Positions 32,575 to 43,692 of a DNA stretch of 64,000 nucleotides are shown in pieces. Source of the stretch: Bemisia tabaci (lineage: Eukaryota > Arthropoda > Insecta > Hemiptera > Aleyrodidae); the NCBI RefSeq assembly GCF_918797505.1, contig NC_092794.1:1178001-1242000 (forward strand), written 5' to 3'. The translations under genes and the position numbers were made by a program. Under the pieces are notes generated by a model. It worked only from the letters and a program-made list of their open reading frames with translations. It was not told where the DNA came from and searched no databases. Position 1 is the stretch's first letter. Each line of letters starts with the position of its first letter.

Positions 32575-32734
32575 TTTAGTCGCGAAAACAGAAGTTAATA
32601 AAGTTTAAATCGCATATAATTGACTTGGCAACACACGAGATGGGGCAGCGCAGAGAGAGCACAACTTGCCTCGACCGCGGTGATAAGCGGAATCCACTTA
32701 AATATAAATAACATATTTTGAAAAAGAAAGAACA

Positions 32735-33165
32735 AATTAAACTAAAATTAAAACAGATGAATTGGCTTATTGGAAAGCATTCTAAGTTGAGCCTTAAAAG
32801 TAAAGTTCTTCTTTATAAAGCCATGATAAGGCCGGTGTGGGCGTACGCATGTCAGTTGTGGGCCTGTATGGCAAACTCGAACATATGAGAGATAGAAACT
32901 ATCCAAAATATTGCTTTAAGGAAAATTGCTCATGCAAGATGGTACGAAAGGAATGCAGATATCAGAGCAGAACTTGGGATCGAAAGCATGGAAGTTTTTA
33001 TATCTCGTATGTACGAGAGATACGAAGAGCGTCTGGAATCTCAACCCAATCCTGAAACAACTCAGCTTCTGGACTGGACGGGGGAAACCAGACGCCTTAA
33101 ACGCAGGAAGCCTCACGAGCTCCACACACCTGACTTTAAAAAGTCTAATATCAAGCGTAATCAAG
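32735..33165 (+). pseudogene. Jockey-like element D, 3' end of ORF2
   Basis: Encodes the post-RT tail of the same family as element B: MIRPVWAYACQLWAC, ARWYERNADIRAELGIE and RRLKRRKPHEL align with 25129-25455 of element B. There is an internal stop near 32880. It is 5'-truncated and runs in frame into an unrelated endonuclease fragment at about 33165. Confidence 0.8.
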
Positions 33166-33590
33166 GCCTTACCTCCCCCTGCCTGTGTCGGTACAGAGGT
33201 ATCCTTGCCCTAGATACAAATGGGCCATACAAATGGGCATGCCACCTCTACTGGAACAGGAAGATTCGCAACCATAGAACCATTCCTAATAACATCCCAG
33301 ACATAGTGCTCACGATGAAGGATACCAAAATTGCCTTTATAATCGAAGTCGCTGTGCCATTGGCAGTTAATATCCAGAGCGCTCACGCTGAGAAGATAAG
33401 CAAGTACATGCCTTTGGCAGACGAAATCAAGTGCCTCTGGAAATTGGACAAAGTAATAATTGTGCCAATTATCATTGGAGCAACGGGGGAGATTCCTGTG
33501 AAATTGTTTGATAGTGTTAGGAAGATCAACCTTAGAGAGAAGCTGTATCGACAATGGAGATGTTGCATGTGTGAGGAATTTGTGAATTGA
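33166..33590 (+). pseudogene. R2-like restriction-type endonuclease fragment
   Basis: The peptide has NIPDIVL, then IIEVAVP 16 residues on, then EKISKYMPLADEI: the PD-(D/E)xK layout of the C-terminal endonuclease in R2-group non-LTR elements. It is followed by VIIVPIIIGATGE, and the frame ends at EEFVN. It is fused in frame behind the Jockey tail: one 200-codon frame covers 32988-33590. The cognate RT is probably the minus-strand element at 33940-36756, which lacks this domain. Confidence 0.72.
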
Positions 33591-33689
33591 CTGTTGTTTC
33601 TTATGTAAAAGTTCTCGAGAAACACGATGGTGCCACTGGTCTTCTCTGAAATCAACTCCCAAGCTCAAAAAAAGCTCTCAAAGTGAGGC

Positions 33690-33922
33690 CAAAATGGAGG
33701 GGATATCCCGCCCTACCCCGAGAGTCCACCTCTACATCAAAACAAACTCTCCATTCACAGATAGGGAGCAAATACATTAGCAGGGTTGCCGTGTTTTCAG
33801 TTTTGGAGTCCCCAAATGAAATGGCAGCCCTGTCAATGTATTTGCTCCCTACTTTGCATGGAGAGTTTGTTTTAACGTAGAGGTGGACTCTTAGGATAGC
33901 GTGGGATATCCCCTCCATTTTG
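33690..33922. mobile_element. MITE with about 90-bp inverted repeats at the R2-like breakpoint
   Basis: The ends are CAAAATGGAGGGGATATCCC and its inverse, with further inverted matches gtccacctctac and acaaactctccat. Length 233 bp. It lies exactly between the plus-strand endonuclease fragment and the truncated minus-strand RT. No target duplication was seen. Confidence 0.7.
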
Positions 33923-33939
33923 ATGGGCACGAAAACTTC

Positions 33940-36756
33940 CAGAATTCCCTCCTCGTTGCAATGTCCAGGGCGTTGAGCTCAGTTTTGGACCAATTGAGAA
34001 TGCCAAATGTGTAGGTCAACAGAGAGGTAGCATACGTATTGATAGCGAGCGCTGTATTACGTGCGGACAACTCAGATTTTAGTATTGACCTGAGTCTTCG
34101 CTTATAATCATGAGAAACTTGTTGTTTTGCATCTTTATGCTAGATTTCTCTCGCTTGCATGTACCCTAGGTACTTGTACTGATCATTCTCAGGCATGCCT
34201 TCTATTTTCCCTTCTTGTTCCGCAAGCTCATAACCTTCGTGAGCTGACCAAACACCTTTGACCATGCTGCTTCTTTTAAACTTATCGAGCCCGAACTTCA
34301 TCTGGATGTCACTACTGAATTCTCCTACTGTATTTAACATTAAATGTAGGTTCTCTTTTTGACTGGAGAACAATTTCAAATCATCCATGTACCACAAGTG
34401 TGATATATTGCAATCTCCGTAATTGCACTCCACCCTCAGACTGCCAAGCAACTTTGTCAGTGGACTCAAGGCTAGGCAGAACCACAGGGGACTCAGAGAG
34501 TCCCTGGAAGATGCCATGCCTGATGTCAATCGTCCCTCTTTTTAGCTGTCGGCCGGGTTGACAGGCCCTGTTCAGACAGAGCTCGGATTTCCAGCTTCTC
34601 ATAGTCTGTGCTAAGAATTGTATGAGTTTCGGATCGATACCGTAAATTTCGAGGACCTCTAGCAACCAGGAGTGGGAAATGCTATCAAATGCCTTTTGGT
34701 AATCATTATAGGCTGTGAAAAGAGGTGCCGTTGTGTTAATAGCGGTCCTAGTAGTTACTGCATCAATTGTTAGTTGTTCTTTGCACCCTCTTGAGCCTTT
34801 ACGGCATCCTTTCTGCTCTTCGTCTAGTAGCCTATTTTGCTCAAGATGTTTGTAGATCTTCTCTTAAATTACGGACGTTAACAGCTTGTACACGGTGGGA
34901 AGGCAGGTGATCGGCCGATACTTTGCAGGGTCATCTGAGTACCGCTTCGTTTTGGGTCTTAAAAATGTGATTCCAGTTGTTAGGAATGCTGGCAGCTCTT
35001 CCGGGCATTGAAGGATTTTTCCAAAACACCGAGCAAGTTGCTGGTGCGCTGATTTGATGGATTTCAACCAGAAATTTTGGAGCTTGTCGGGGCCAGGGGC
35101 TTTCCAGTTCAGCATCCCATCAGGGCTTTCTCAACATCAAATTCGCTTATCGTTTGCTGTCATTTCATCCTTGATGTTAACTTTGGACTTAAATTCCTCC
35201 AACCACTCTGCGTTATTGTTGTGGTTGACTGGTTTGCTCCATATATCTTGCCAGAAATCCCTGGTGATTCCAATGTTAGACGTTTTGTCGTGCCCAATGT
35301 TTTCATCTGCTCCGTTAGGCTGCAAACTTCTGTAAAATGCACTTTGGCTTCTCTCGAATAACCCATTTTGTTCCAGGCGCATGTTACTCTTTTGGTACCT
35401 CTTTCGCTTCGTTGCTTGAACTTGTTATTTTTGTTTTAGAAGATCTAACACATCTGTTTTGGTGGAATTATCCTCGCTCTTGAGCTTTTCAAGAAGTTTT
35501 TTACGCATCTTTTCGACTTTTTTGCTTGGGTGTGGTCTTAAGTACTCGGTAAGAATGCCTGTATCCTTCCTGAGGTCTTTGATTCTCCTCTGTATCCTGG
35601 CTTCCCATGCTGGTGTGCTATTCTTTTTGCCACGACCGTTGCCTTCTTGTAATCCATCATTTTCTGGTGATTGAGGAACAGAACTGTCCCAGCTCCTACG
35701 AAAAGCAGTGTATGCAATTCTCAGAGTGAAGTTTCATTAGTAATGATGCTCCCAGTATGCCATTGATTTCAGCTATGACTTTTTCAGTAAACGGCTTATT
35801 GAAAAGTCTTGGGAGTCTGGGTCTACTCGCAGGCTTGAACTCTGGCAGGAACTTTTCAAACACCTCTGTGGCTTTGGGAGACGGACTGGTTGGGTTTTCA
35901 ACTCTTGCTCTTTTCTGCGCAAATTCAGGACGTATCTCTACTCCTCTGGATCCTGCCGAACTCTCCACACTAGCCACTACTTGGGAAGCATCCCCCAAAT
36001 TTCCTTGCTCCATTCTCTCCGTTTCTAGAAGCTGCAGTTTGTTGGCGACCTCCCTCTTGATTCGATTTATGTCAGCCTCAAGGAGAAGTTTGTCGGCAAA
36101 AATTGATCTCCTTTGGTCCAATATGTTCTGAATCGATTTGCTCCTCAGTTCAGGGAACCTTTCAAGCACCATTCTATGCAAATCTCCACTATAGGGTAGG
36201 TCAGTAGTTTTGTTCCGAGTGATTTCCAAGTAGCAGCGCACTATGTGCTCGTTCATTTCTTTTGACCACTTAGTTCGCCTTCGTCCTGGAACGGGAAGAG
36301 TTGTAGGTGGGGCTATCACTACGACTGCATGTGGCTGATTACTTGCGGGCGTTACTTCCTGGGTTTCGCTTCCTATATTCTGCATCTCTTTTGCAACTTC
36401 TTCCTTGATTTGATTTAGTCTGTCTGGAGCTACGCGTTGCTTATTGACTATTGATCGCCGTTGTCGTAACATGTGCTGCACTGTTAGATGTTGCAGCTCC
36501 GGAAATGGATCCAACACTTTCAGATGCAGCGCTGCTGCATGGGGTTCTCTTGTTGACTTGAGTTTGGTAACTTCAAAATAACACCGAATCACATATTCGT
36601 TCATTTCCTGTGTCCAAGTGATTCTCTGTTTGTTTTTTGGGCCTTGCGAGGCGAGCTGCGACTGTGGAGTAGCAGCAACGCTCTCATCAAGCACAAACAC
36701 AAGATGTTGTAGAGTTTGATCGCTATTGTCATTTCTGGACGTAGAAGGTGTTGTTG
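33940..36756 (-). pseudogene. R2-like non-LTR retrotransposon, N-terminus through RT, broken
   Basis: From 36700 the minus strand encodes two Myb-like DNA-binding repeats (RITWTQEMNEYVIRCYF near residue 28 and RTKWSKEMNEHIVRCYL near 140). A linker follows with PAWEARIQRRI and FWQDIWSKPVNHN. RT blocks are PGPDKLQNFW, YRPITCLPT, a disrupted GIFQG-D-S-L-S-P block and the active site YMDDLKLF near 34385. The sequence then runs to INTYATSLLTYTFGI and stops near 33950. Frameshifts near 35690, 35130 and 34500 and several stops inactivate it. The zinc knuckle and endonuclease expected next are absent. Myb plus RT plus restriction-type endonuclease is the R2-group layout; the exact clade is inference. 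Confidence 0.8.
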
Positions 36757-37376
36757 CCCGTCATTCCAATCCTCGGTCGGCCTCGTCCTCAGCTTGAGGT
36801 TCATGTCCTACACCAGCCTCCCAGTTGCTGGTGCGTCCGAGGCTTTTCCTTTGTTGTTTTTTGCTAGAAGATTGACTTCTTACTGCGGGGAGCAAACCCA
36901 CAGGAAGGGTTTTGTAGCTGGACTTTTTTCAGCTCGCGATGTACACGAACCTACTCGTACTTCCTGGGATACCACAGGAATTGAATTCGGTCGGCCAGGT
37001 GTCTCCAGGGGCGGCGCCCGATTCCCTCCCGGATCCGATCCCCTCCCGCAGCCCAAGTCCGTTTCCGATTCCCTCCCGCTAATGACCTTTAATAAAATGA
37101 AGCAGCAACATTAATCATTCAACTTACCATTTCCAGAGAGGTGCGCAGTTTCCCGTGAGTGTCTCAGGAAAATTAAAAAAAAAAAAATTAGAAAAGTTAA
37201 TGAATTTTGCAATTACATAATTCTTAATTACATCGGTGAAGGAGCCATTTTCCCCCGTCAAATGTGGGCAGAAAAAATCGCCGAGCCGACGAGAACCACT
37301 AACGCCTGCGAGAGTTTTCACTCGCGCTATAATTCTTTTTTTTACAAAGCCCACTCCAACCTCTTCAGTTTCGTGA

Positions 37377-37586
37377 GTGTATGTACTTAAAAAAATATTC
37401 AAGGACAGCCGAATTTTGATTAACTCTGCAAATCACACGGAGGCGAAACTCAGGTCGAGTATCATTCAAAAAATAAAATTCCTCGAGAAATGCATTGCTG
37501 AGCTGGATGCCAACTGCAATGACAAAGCTCTGCTGAAGTTCATTCGCACGGTCTCCCACCGGAATTTGCCCAATATTTTATTGTGA
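37377..37586 (+). other. Unrecognised 69-codon open frame
   Basis: Encodes MYVLKKIFKDSRILINSANH and on to HRNLPNILL, a charged, helical peptide with natural-looking composition, inside the inverted-repeat element. I cannot assign it; it may be a scrap of that element's protein. It could equally be chance. Confidence 0.2.
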
Positions 37587-37869
37587 AAACCCTGTGACTT
37601 ACTTTTGTGATTTTATTTTTTGAGTGACGCGTCGGGCTCCCTACACCCGTTTCAGCCTTTTTTCGGCATGTTTTCTTCTTTGACGCATTGGGCTCTATTC
37701 ACCCGTTTCAGCATTTCTTTTAGCATGTTTTCTTCTTTGACGCATCGGGTTCCATATACCCCCTCTAGTTTTTCTGTGTACATCTGGCAGCCATGAAGAG
37801 GGTCAGAAGGGGGAGAAGGTTCTCAAATTTTGTCTCATGCATACGTATGAAACAGACTTTGGGAACTTA

Positions 37870-39054
37870 CGAGGGCTGTCCCAAAAGAAACCGGACTTTT
37901 GTCATAGAAGGCGAACCGAGCGTCGTAATGAAGTTTTCTTGGGCTTGTTTGAAAGCTGATAAGCTACTGGAGATGCTTGTTTTTACAGAATGCAAAAATT
38001 CGTCTTGGTAAGGAAACTACACGCTTTGGAATAAAGGAAAGTCAAACTCGAGTTGCGATTTTTGTCTTTATTTCAAGAAAAATTTGGATACAACTTTAAA
38101 AGAAAAACCCAGGTTTTAAGTTAAAAACTTCGTTGCTCTCTTACTCAAATACTTAAAAATAAGGAAATTAACATTTTAAGCAGCTTACCAAGTCATCGCC
38201 AATCCCCTTCAAAATACTCGCCAGCTTTGTCGATGCATTTTTGCCACCGTTTCTTCAATCGGAAGAAACACTGTTGGAAATCCTCAGGTTTAAATGATCG
38301 CAATTCCTTCAAAGTGTTCTCTTGAATTTCCGGAATGGTTTGAAAACGTCGACCTTTCAAGGTAGATTTAAGTCGTGGAAATAAGACAAAATCATACGGA
38401 GCCAATTCCTGGTTTCTGCATCAAGATAATGCACCTGCCCATGCATCCCTCCAAATTCGCGAATTTTGTGCAAAGAATGCCATGAGTGTCCTCCCTCATC
38501 CCCCTCATTCACCTATGACCTGGCTCCGTGTGATTTTGTCTTATTTCCACGACTTAAATCTACCTTGAAAGGTCGACGTTTTCAAACCATTCCGGAAATT
38601 CAAGAGAGCACTTTGAAGGAATTGCGATCATTCAAACCTGAGGATTTCCAACAGTGTTTCTTCCGATTGAAGAAACGGTGGCAAAAATGCATCGACAAAG
38701 CTGGCGAGTATTTTGAAGGGGATTGGTGATGACTTGGTAAGCTGTTTAAAATGTTAATTTCCTTATTTTTAAGCATTTGAGTAAGAGAGCAACGAAGTTT
38801 TTAACTTAAAACCTGGGTTTTTTTTTAAAGTTTTACCCAAATTTTTCTTGAAATAAAGACAAAAATCGCAACTCGAGTTTGACTTTCCTTTATTCCAAAG
38901 CGTGTAGTTTCCTTACCAAGACGAATTTTTGCATTCTGTAAAAACAAGCATCTCCAGTAGCTTATCAGCTTTCAAACAAGCCCAAGAAAACTTCATTACG
39001 ACGCTCGGTTCGCCTTCTATGACAAAAGTCCGGTTTCTTTTGGGACAGCCCTCG
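37870..39054. mobile_element. Mariner element rearranged into an inverted duplication
   Basis: The ends are CGAGGGCTGTCCCAAAAG and its inverse, flanked by TA on both sides (37868-37869 and 39055-39056). The transposase C-terminus appears twice: minus strand 38405-38193 and plus strand 38520-38729. Both read APYDFVLFPRLK/APCDFVLFPRLK and end AGEYFEGDW. Between them, 38415-38515 on the plus strand encodes HQDNAPAHASLQIREF, another mariner catalytic block. The arms (about 535 bp) are nearly identical. The N-terminal DNA-binding half is lost, so it cannot encode transposase. Confidence 0.87.
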
Positions 39055-39336
39055 TACTATCAACCTAGCCCACTTTCTTCATCAAATCATCATAATTTTG
39101 TGAATTTACACTAATTTTCCTGAAACACTCACAGGAAACAGCACAGCTCTCTAGAAATGGTAAGTTGAATGATTAATGCGGCGTTGCCGCTTCATTTTAT
39201 TAATGGTCATTAGCGGGCGGGAATTGGAAACGGATTTGGGCTGCGGGAGGGAATCTCGGGAGGGAATCGGACGCCACTCGTCTCCAGCTACTGGCTCCGG
39301 CGCTGCGGGATCGCCAGCCCCAAAAGGGGCCTCTCG

Positions 39337-39436
39337 TACAGTACAAAGTACACACTACAAAGCACACAGTACAAAGCACACAGTACAAAGCACACAGTAC
39401 AAAGCACACAGTACAAAGCACACAGTACAAAGTACT
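39337..39436. repeat. 14-bp tandem repeat (cacacagtacaaag)
   Basis: About seven copies of a 14-bp unit. Because 14 is not a multiple of three, it yields long repetitive open frames on both strands that are not genes. Confidence 0.9.
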
Positions 39437-39448
39437 TCCCGTGCGGGC

Positions 39449-39478
39449 TTATTATTATTATTATTATTATTATTATTG
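39449..39478. repeat. (TTA)n microsatellite
   Basis: Ten TTA units, directly after the 14-bp array. Confidence 0.9.
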
Positions 39479-40089
39479 TGAAGACTTAAATCGTGTGAAC
39501 CTTAGACAGAAATAGATATTTTGTCTAAATTAAACTTTTTCATTTATTTTTTGTTCCAAAAGTTTATGAGTGTAATTTCAGGTGCTATTAACTTAAATAA
39601 GTGAAGTAGACTGATCGGTTAAAATGTATGAGTTCCTAAAAATCTAATGGAGTTCAACGCGCAAGCACCTTCCTGGTGATAAGCTCTGGTATGTCAGGCA
39701 CTTATGATTTGTCTTATATTTGAGGGGGTTGGAGGATAAGGCGCATAAATGCAGTTTTTAAAAAAAAATTGAGTTCTAAATAATGTCAAGTAAAACTAGT
39801 CTTAATGCATATCCTCAGAAAAATTCGCTCCCAAAGTCCAATTTTAAGCATCAAAAAGTCAATATGAACTTTCTTTCCACCATATGGATCCACGTAATTT
39901 CGGAATATCAAACACGTTATTTCTCAATACGGCAAAACTTCACTAATGCGCCTTGTCCTCCAAGCCCCTCATTTGTATTCATAATCCTTGACGAGCAAAA
40001 TTCGGCATGTGTGAATTTTTTCCACTAAGGTTCGGTTTTTGTGGTTACCTACTGTTTATTTTATCATCATTTTTACCTTTAGAAAAACT

Positions 40090-40370
40090 ACAAACGAACA
40101 CACAACTTATATGGAAAGTGAATTGCTTATAATCAGATATCTAGTAGCAGGAAAGTGCGCGGCAGCTATGCGGGTTGAGGAGGCGCGGCGATGGCGTGGA
40201 GGCGCTCCTAGGGGGTTAAGGCGCGCTCAAGAGGATTTTCTCCCCTTTTTCGTTCCAGATACGGCAAAGTGGACGAAATTTTCGCGCAAAACACGCTAAC
40301 TTCTTCATTCCAATAGGAATTGACTCTTTTTATCTTCAAAATTCAATGTCTCAAATGATCATGTTCATTG
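40090..40370. repeat. Dispersed repeat K, copy 2
   Basis: Reverse complement of 15370-15640, with ctagtagcaggaaag, ttaaggcgcgctcaag and aggaattgactctttt blocks. Non-coding. Confidence 0.6.
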
Positions 40371-40669
40371 ATGAAATCACCCATCTCCGTTTGGAAGAAC
40401 CGACACACAGAGAGGTTTCACATAGAGGTGCCTTATCCATTGAAGAGTCCAAACCGCACAACTGGTTGATCAGAAGTGCTAAGCCGGATTTAAATGCAGT
40501 CGAGACTCATTCGAATCATATTTAAGTTCAGTGGAAGGACCAACGAGATTCGGCCCCAGGGGCACGGTCTGACCGCGGGGCGCACGAAAGCAAATGCTGG
40601 TTGCTTCGGTCCCTCTCTAGAAACTGCCTTGCCGGTCAGCCTGGCTGTTATTAACCCTCTAACATCCTT

Positions 40670-40765
40670 ACTTACTTTTTTTCTTTTTTACTTACTTACT
40701 TATTTACTTACTTCCTCACATACTTACTTACTTATTTACTCACTTACTCACTTACTCACTTACTC

Positions 40766-40804
<39 letters not shown>

Positions 40805-41280
40805 AGAGTCCCTTTATACCCAGAGTTAAGACATCTCGATTATCAGCTGGCCTGGGCTGGTCAAGGAGGCACAAAAGAGTGCACTCAAACGAACGATATT
40901 GAGGGATAAGGATAAGAAATCCTGCGATGTATGTCATCCAAAAACAACAACAGCAACATAACTGATCAAAACTTAACCAAAGAAATTGCAATAAAATAAA
41001 ATTAGATTGATTAGTGGATAATTTCATAATCTATTTTCATTTTGGTGCGATGAAAATGACAATTCACTCTTGATAAACCACAATTGAGTTATATTTTCAT
41101 TATTTTTGTACACATTCGAGGTACCGCCATCTTGGTGCACTCATTTTTAACTCCATGAGCGAGAACCAATCAGAATTGGATTTTTTTTAGGCCACTTTCA
41201 GCCCAACCGAAAGTGAGATGTCGTAACTCTGGGTATATAGGGACTCTATTACTTACTTACTTATGTGCTTACTTACTTAC
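40670..41280. repeat. (CTTA)n microsatellite, split by element A
   Basis: CTTA units with scattered CTCA variants run from about 40670 to 40803 and resume at 41249-41280. The interruption is a MITE insertion, and the flanking ttacttac duplication fits within the repeat. Confidence 0.9.
40804..41248. mobile_element. Element A, copy 2, inserted in the CTTA microsatellite
   Basis: The ends are TAGAGTCCCTTTATACCC and the inverse, 445 bp, flanked by ttacttac at 40796-40803 and 41249-41256. Sister of 7356-7793, sharing the gattatcagctg, gagtgcactcaaacgaacg and gaaccaatcagaattgga blocks. Confidence 0.87.
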
Positions 41281-41330
41281 GTCCTTGCTTGGTTGCCTTC
41301 TATATACTGAATTTTTTATTTAATTCATAG

Positions 41331-41502
41331 GTTTATGGCAAGCTGACAAGGTATAATGGAGCGGACAGATTTGAATGGTCCCATAGCTATGCAAGAGTTC
41401 ATCAACCAAAAAGGAAGTACACAACTGAAGGAGTATTTACTTATTTTGAAAACTACAAAGTAGAAGAGAGGGATAGAGTAAAATGCATAAGTGGAATGGA
41501 AG
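41331..41502 (+). CDS. Glce: Glce/Hsepi exon 3 (residues 106-162)
   Basis: Acceptor taattcatag, donor GTAAAG, 57 codons plus one base (phase 1). The peptide VYGKLTRYNGADRFEWSHSY, then EGVFTYFENYKVEERDRVKCISGMEG, matches the conserved central beta-rich region of glucuronyl C5-epimerase. The VYGK start continues directly from KYFE of exon 2, confirming the 27.5-kb intron. The split glycine codon is completed in exon 4. Confidence 0.95.
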
Positions 41503-43607
41503 GTAAAGGCTTAATTTTACAAATTTCTTTTGTTGGACCATCAATAACAAAATAAAACTCGATGTTTAGAATTAAACAAAATTTTCCTGTCGACAAGAAG
41601 AGGAGACAGTTTTGTTGCCCAGCCCGCGCGTTTATTATGGCATTAGAGTATGTTTTAAAGAGCTTTCACAAATGTATTTCGTGCCTGGGTTGTAGATGCA
41701 TCTTTATTTTAGTTCAAAATATTCATTTTTACCAGAGTTTTTGCGTTAATAACCACCAAAACGCAGCAACTGTCGTGTTGTCAGCTTAAATTCGATGAGG
41801 AACCAGTGCTTTGGTGGTTTCTATGTACTTTTAACATTTCAGTGAAACATTTTCGTTTTTATCCGCGTCATAGCGTAACCCCCTCCCCCTTCCCCCATAT
41901 AAATTGTAAATTAGCTTTCTACACAAGTTTCATGTTTCTGGAAAAAGCTCCTTTCCCAACAGCTTTAAGGCTCTGGACTCCCCGGAACACTTTTTCTTCC
42001 TCTGTAATTATTTCGTTAGTCAAAGTTAAGAACTCTATCTCGGGGAATTTTTTGGGCTTGATAAGGTTCAAAAGTTGTCGATATCTCAAAAAAATTGGAA
42101 TGAGATACGTATGTTTGTAACTACAGTAATAAAAGCAAGAATGGCGACTCTGTGCATCCCCTCAAACTAATTTATTTTCTGCTAATGGCATACCCTCTTC
42201 GAGTACTACCAGCGCATCTTTTCCCTTGAAACCTTGATCGTATGTTTCCTTTCTCGTGAACTCTTTGTCAGTTATACTAGAGTCTGTTAATTATTCTTTA
42301 GGCTTGTAGTTAATTTTCATACCTTGAAAATTCATACTATGTGTGGCATCCATAATCTGAGGGCTATTTAAATATTTTAACTACCCTTGAAATGGGTCTG
42401 TTGCACGTAAGAGATACAGCCAACTGAATACATAATATCAGGGTAAATTCGCTCGAAATTCACATTGGGCACATCACTTAAGTCTGAAATCTGTTCCTTA
42501 TCGTGCAATCCGCATGGTTTGTAACATGATTTTTCGAGTTTACCTCGTCTGCGGGCAGTTTTACTTATCTCCCTGGTCACCGCTGACCAGGTTTGCACAG
42601 GGGTTAGAAAGAACTGCTCAAAGTAAACGAACGGTTAACCAACTTTTTCTATCGTACGATTGCATTGGTTTCCAAGCGTTTATCTCCTTTTTCCTTTTTT
42701 ATTAGCAAAAACAAAATCTTTGAATTAATTGAAATCTTCCGCTAGGAAAGTTTATAACAGTTTCCAAGATTGTTCGTTCATTCAGGTAAAGTCTCTCATG
42801 GAGAAAACTCCCGAACTCTCTCCGCCAGCCACCAAGAAAAACGGCTCGCACACGCGGTAAATTTGAAAAAACGTATTTTAAACTACACAGATTGCACGCT
42901 AAAGAGTGGATTTCAAACTTGTTTGATGTGCCCATTGTGATTTTGGAGCGAGTGTGCCCTTAAGAAGTGTATTCAGTTGACTGTATCTTTTGCTTGAAAC
43001 ATACCCATTGTCTCCATTGCTTCTTCTCTGTTTTCATTGCGTGTTTGCTTTTTCTTTTTTTGTAGATCAGAGTAGAATCAAATAAGTTTTGCTCTTGGAG
43101 CCATCGTTTTTTAAAAAAGTGACTTTAGTTATTTTAAAACTTCAGCATGTTTTCTGAAGTCCTCATACTCTTGGAAAGTCGATTTTAATAGTGGTCAATC
43201 TTCGTTTTCAACAGAAATTTTTTTTTGGCCTCTTTTATCACTGGAAGTTAAATTTTTTGTCCGTACCGTAGACCAACTAAACAGGCTTGTTTTCCTATCA
43301 ATACGTGCGATAATAATACCGTTTTAAGTTTTTTTGCACTCATAGAGCTATATTCTTGTAGAAGAATAAAACAAAATATCCTTCAAAGTTTTTACTTTCA
43401 AAATTTAGCCCCCAAATTGCTCTAAAGTCCGATTTCTAGAATTTTGCGCCATCATTTTACTCCTAAAAAGCCAGGAAATGTAATTAAACGCTTAATTTTA
43501 ATTAATTTCTTTAGAACTAACTTAGAAGATGTGGTAGACAACTTTTTTAAAGAATTTCTACAGGTTTGCTCTTTTTAAAGCTACAAATTGTACAATTTTT
43601 TACTGGT

Positions 43608-43692
43608 CTACGGTACAGGACAATAACGTTACGGTACAGGACAATAACGTTACGGTACGGACAAACGGGCTACGGTAAGGACGAAGAGGCAT
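43608..43692. repeat. 21-bp tandem repeat (tacggtacaggacaataacgt)
   Basis: Four copies, the last two degenerate, near the left end of the 4.7-kb element. This is the densest cluster of its subterminal motif. Confidence 0.8.

Larger units (their letters stand above)
36990..39290. mobile_element. Larger inverted-repeat element enclosing the mariner
   Basis: 36990-37175 and 39108-39290 are inverted repeats of about 180 bp. They share cgattccctcccg, agtccgtttccgattccc-like, attaatcattcaacttacca and agtgtctcaggaaaatt-like blocks. The interior holds two short open frames (minus 37402-37124 ending at a GTAAGT; plus 37377-37586) and the mariner. The transposon class is unknown. Confidence 0.55.
13817..41330 (+). 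other. Glce intron 2 (27.5 kb, transposon-filled)
   Basis: GTAAGT at the start, taattcatag at the end. It contains the retroelements, Helitron, satellite, mariner and MITEs listed separately. Stretches where I see nothing definite are 13817-14656, 14888-15370, 31371-32070, 37175-37376, 37587-37869 and 39480-40090. These are AT-rich with short non-coding frames. Confidence 0.85.

Noticed and set aside
33210..33668. Minus-strand frame of 152 codons
   Set aside because: Antisense of the restriction-like endonuclease fragment, which has the PD...E...K signature on the plus strand.
35054..36131. Plus-strand frames of 93-124 codons
   Set aside because: Antisense to the R2-like element; the minus strand carries the recognisable Myb and RT motifs.
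39176..39481. 101-codon and 76-codon frames with repeated THYKAHSTKH-like peptide
   Set aside because: Produced by the 14-bp tandem array and the TTA microsatellite.
40494..40829. 111-codon frame rich in Leu/Thr/Tyr resembling a membrane protein
   Set aside because: The second half is the CTTA microsatellite translated.
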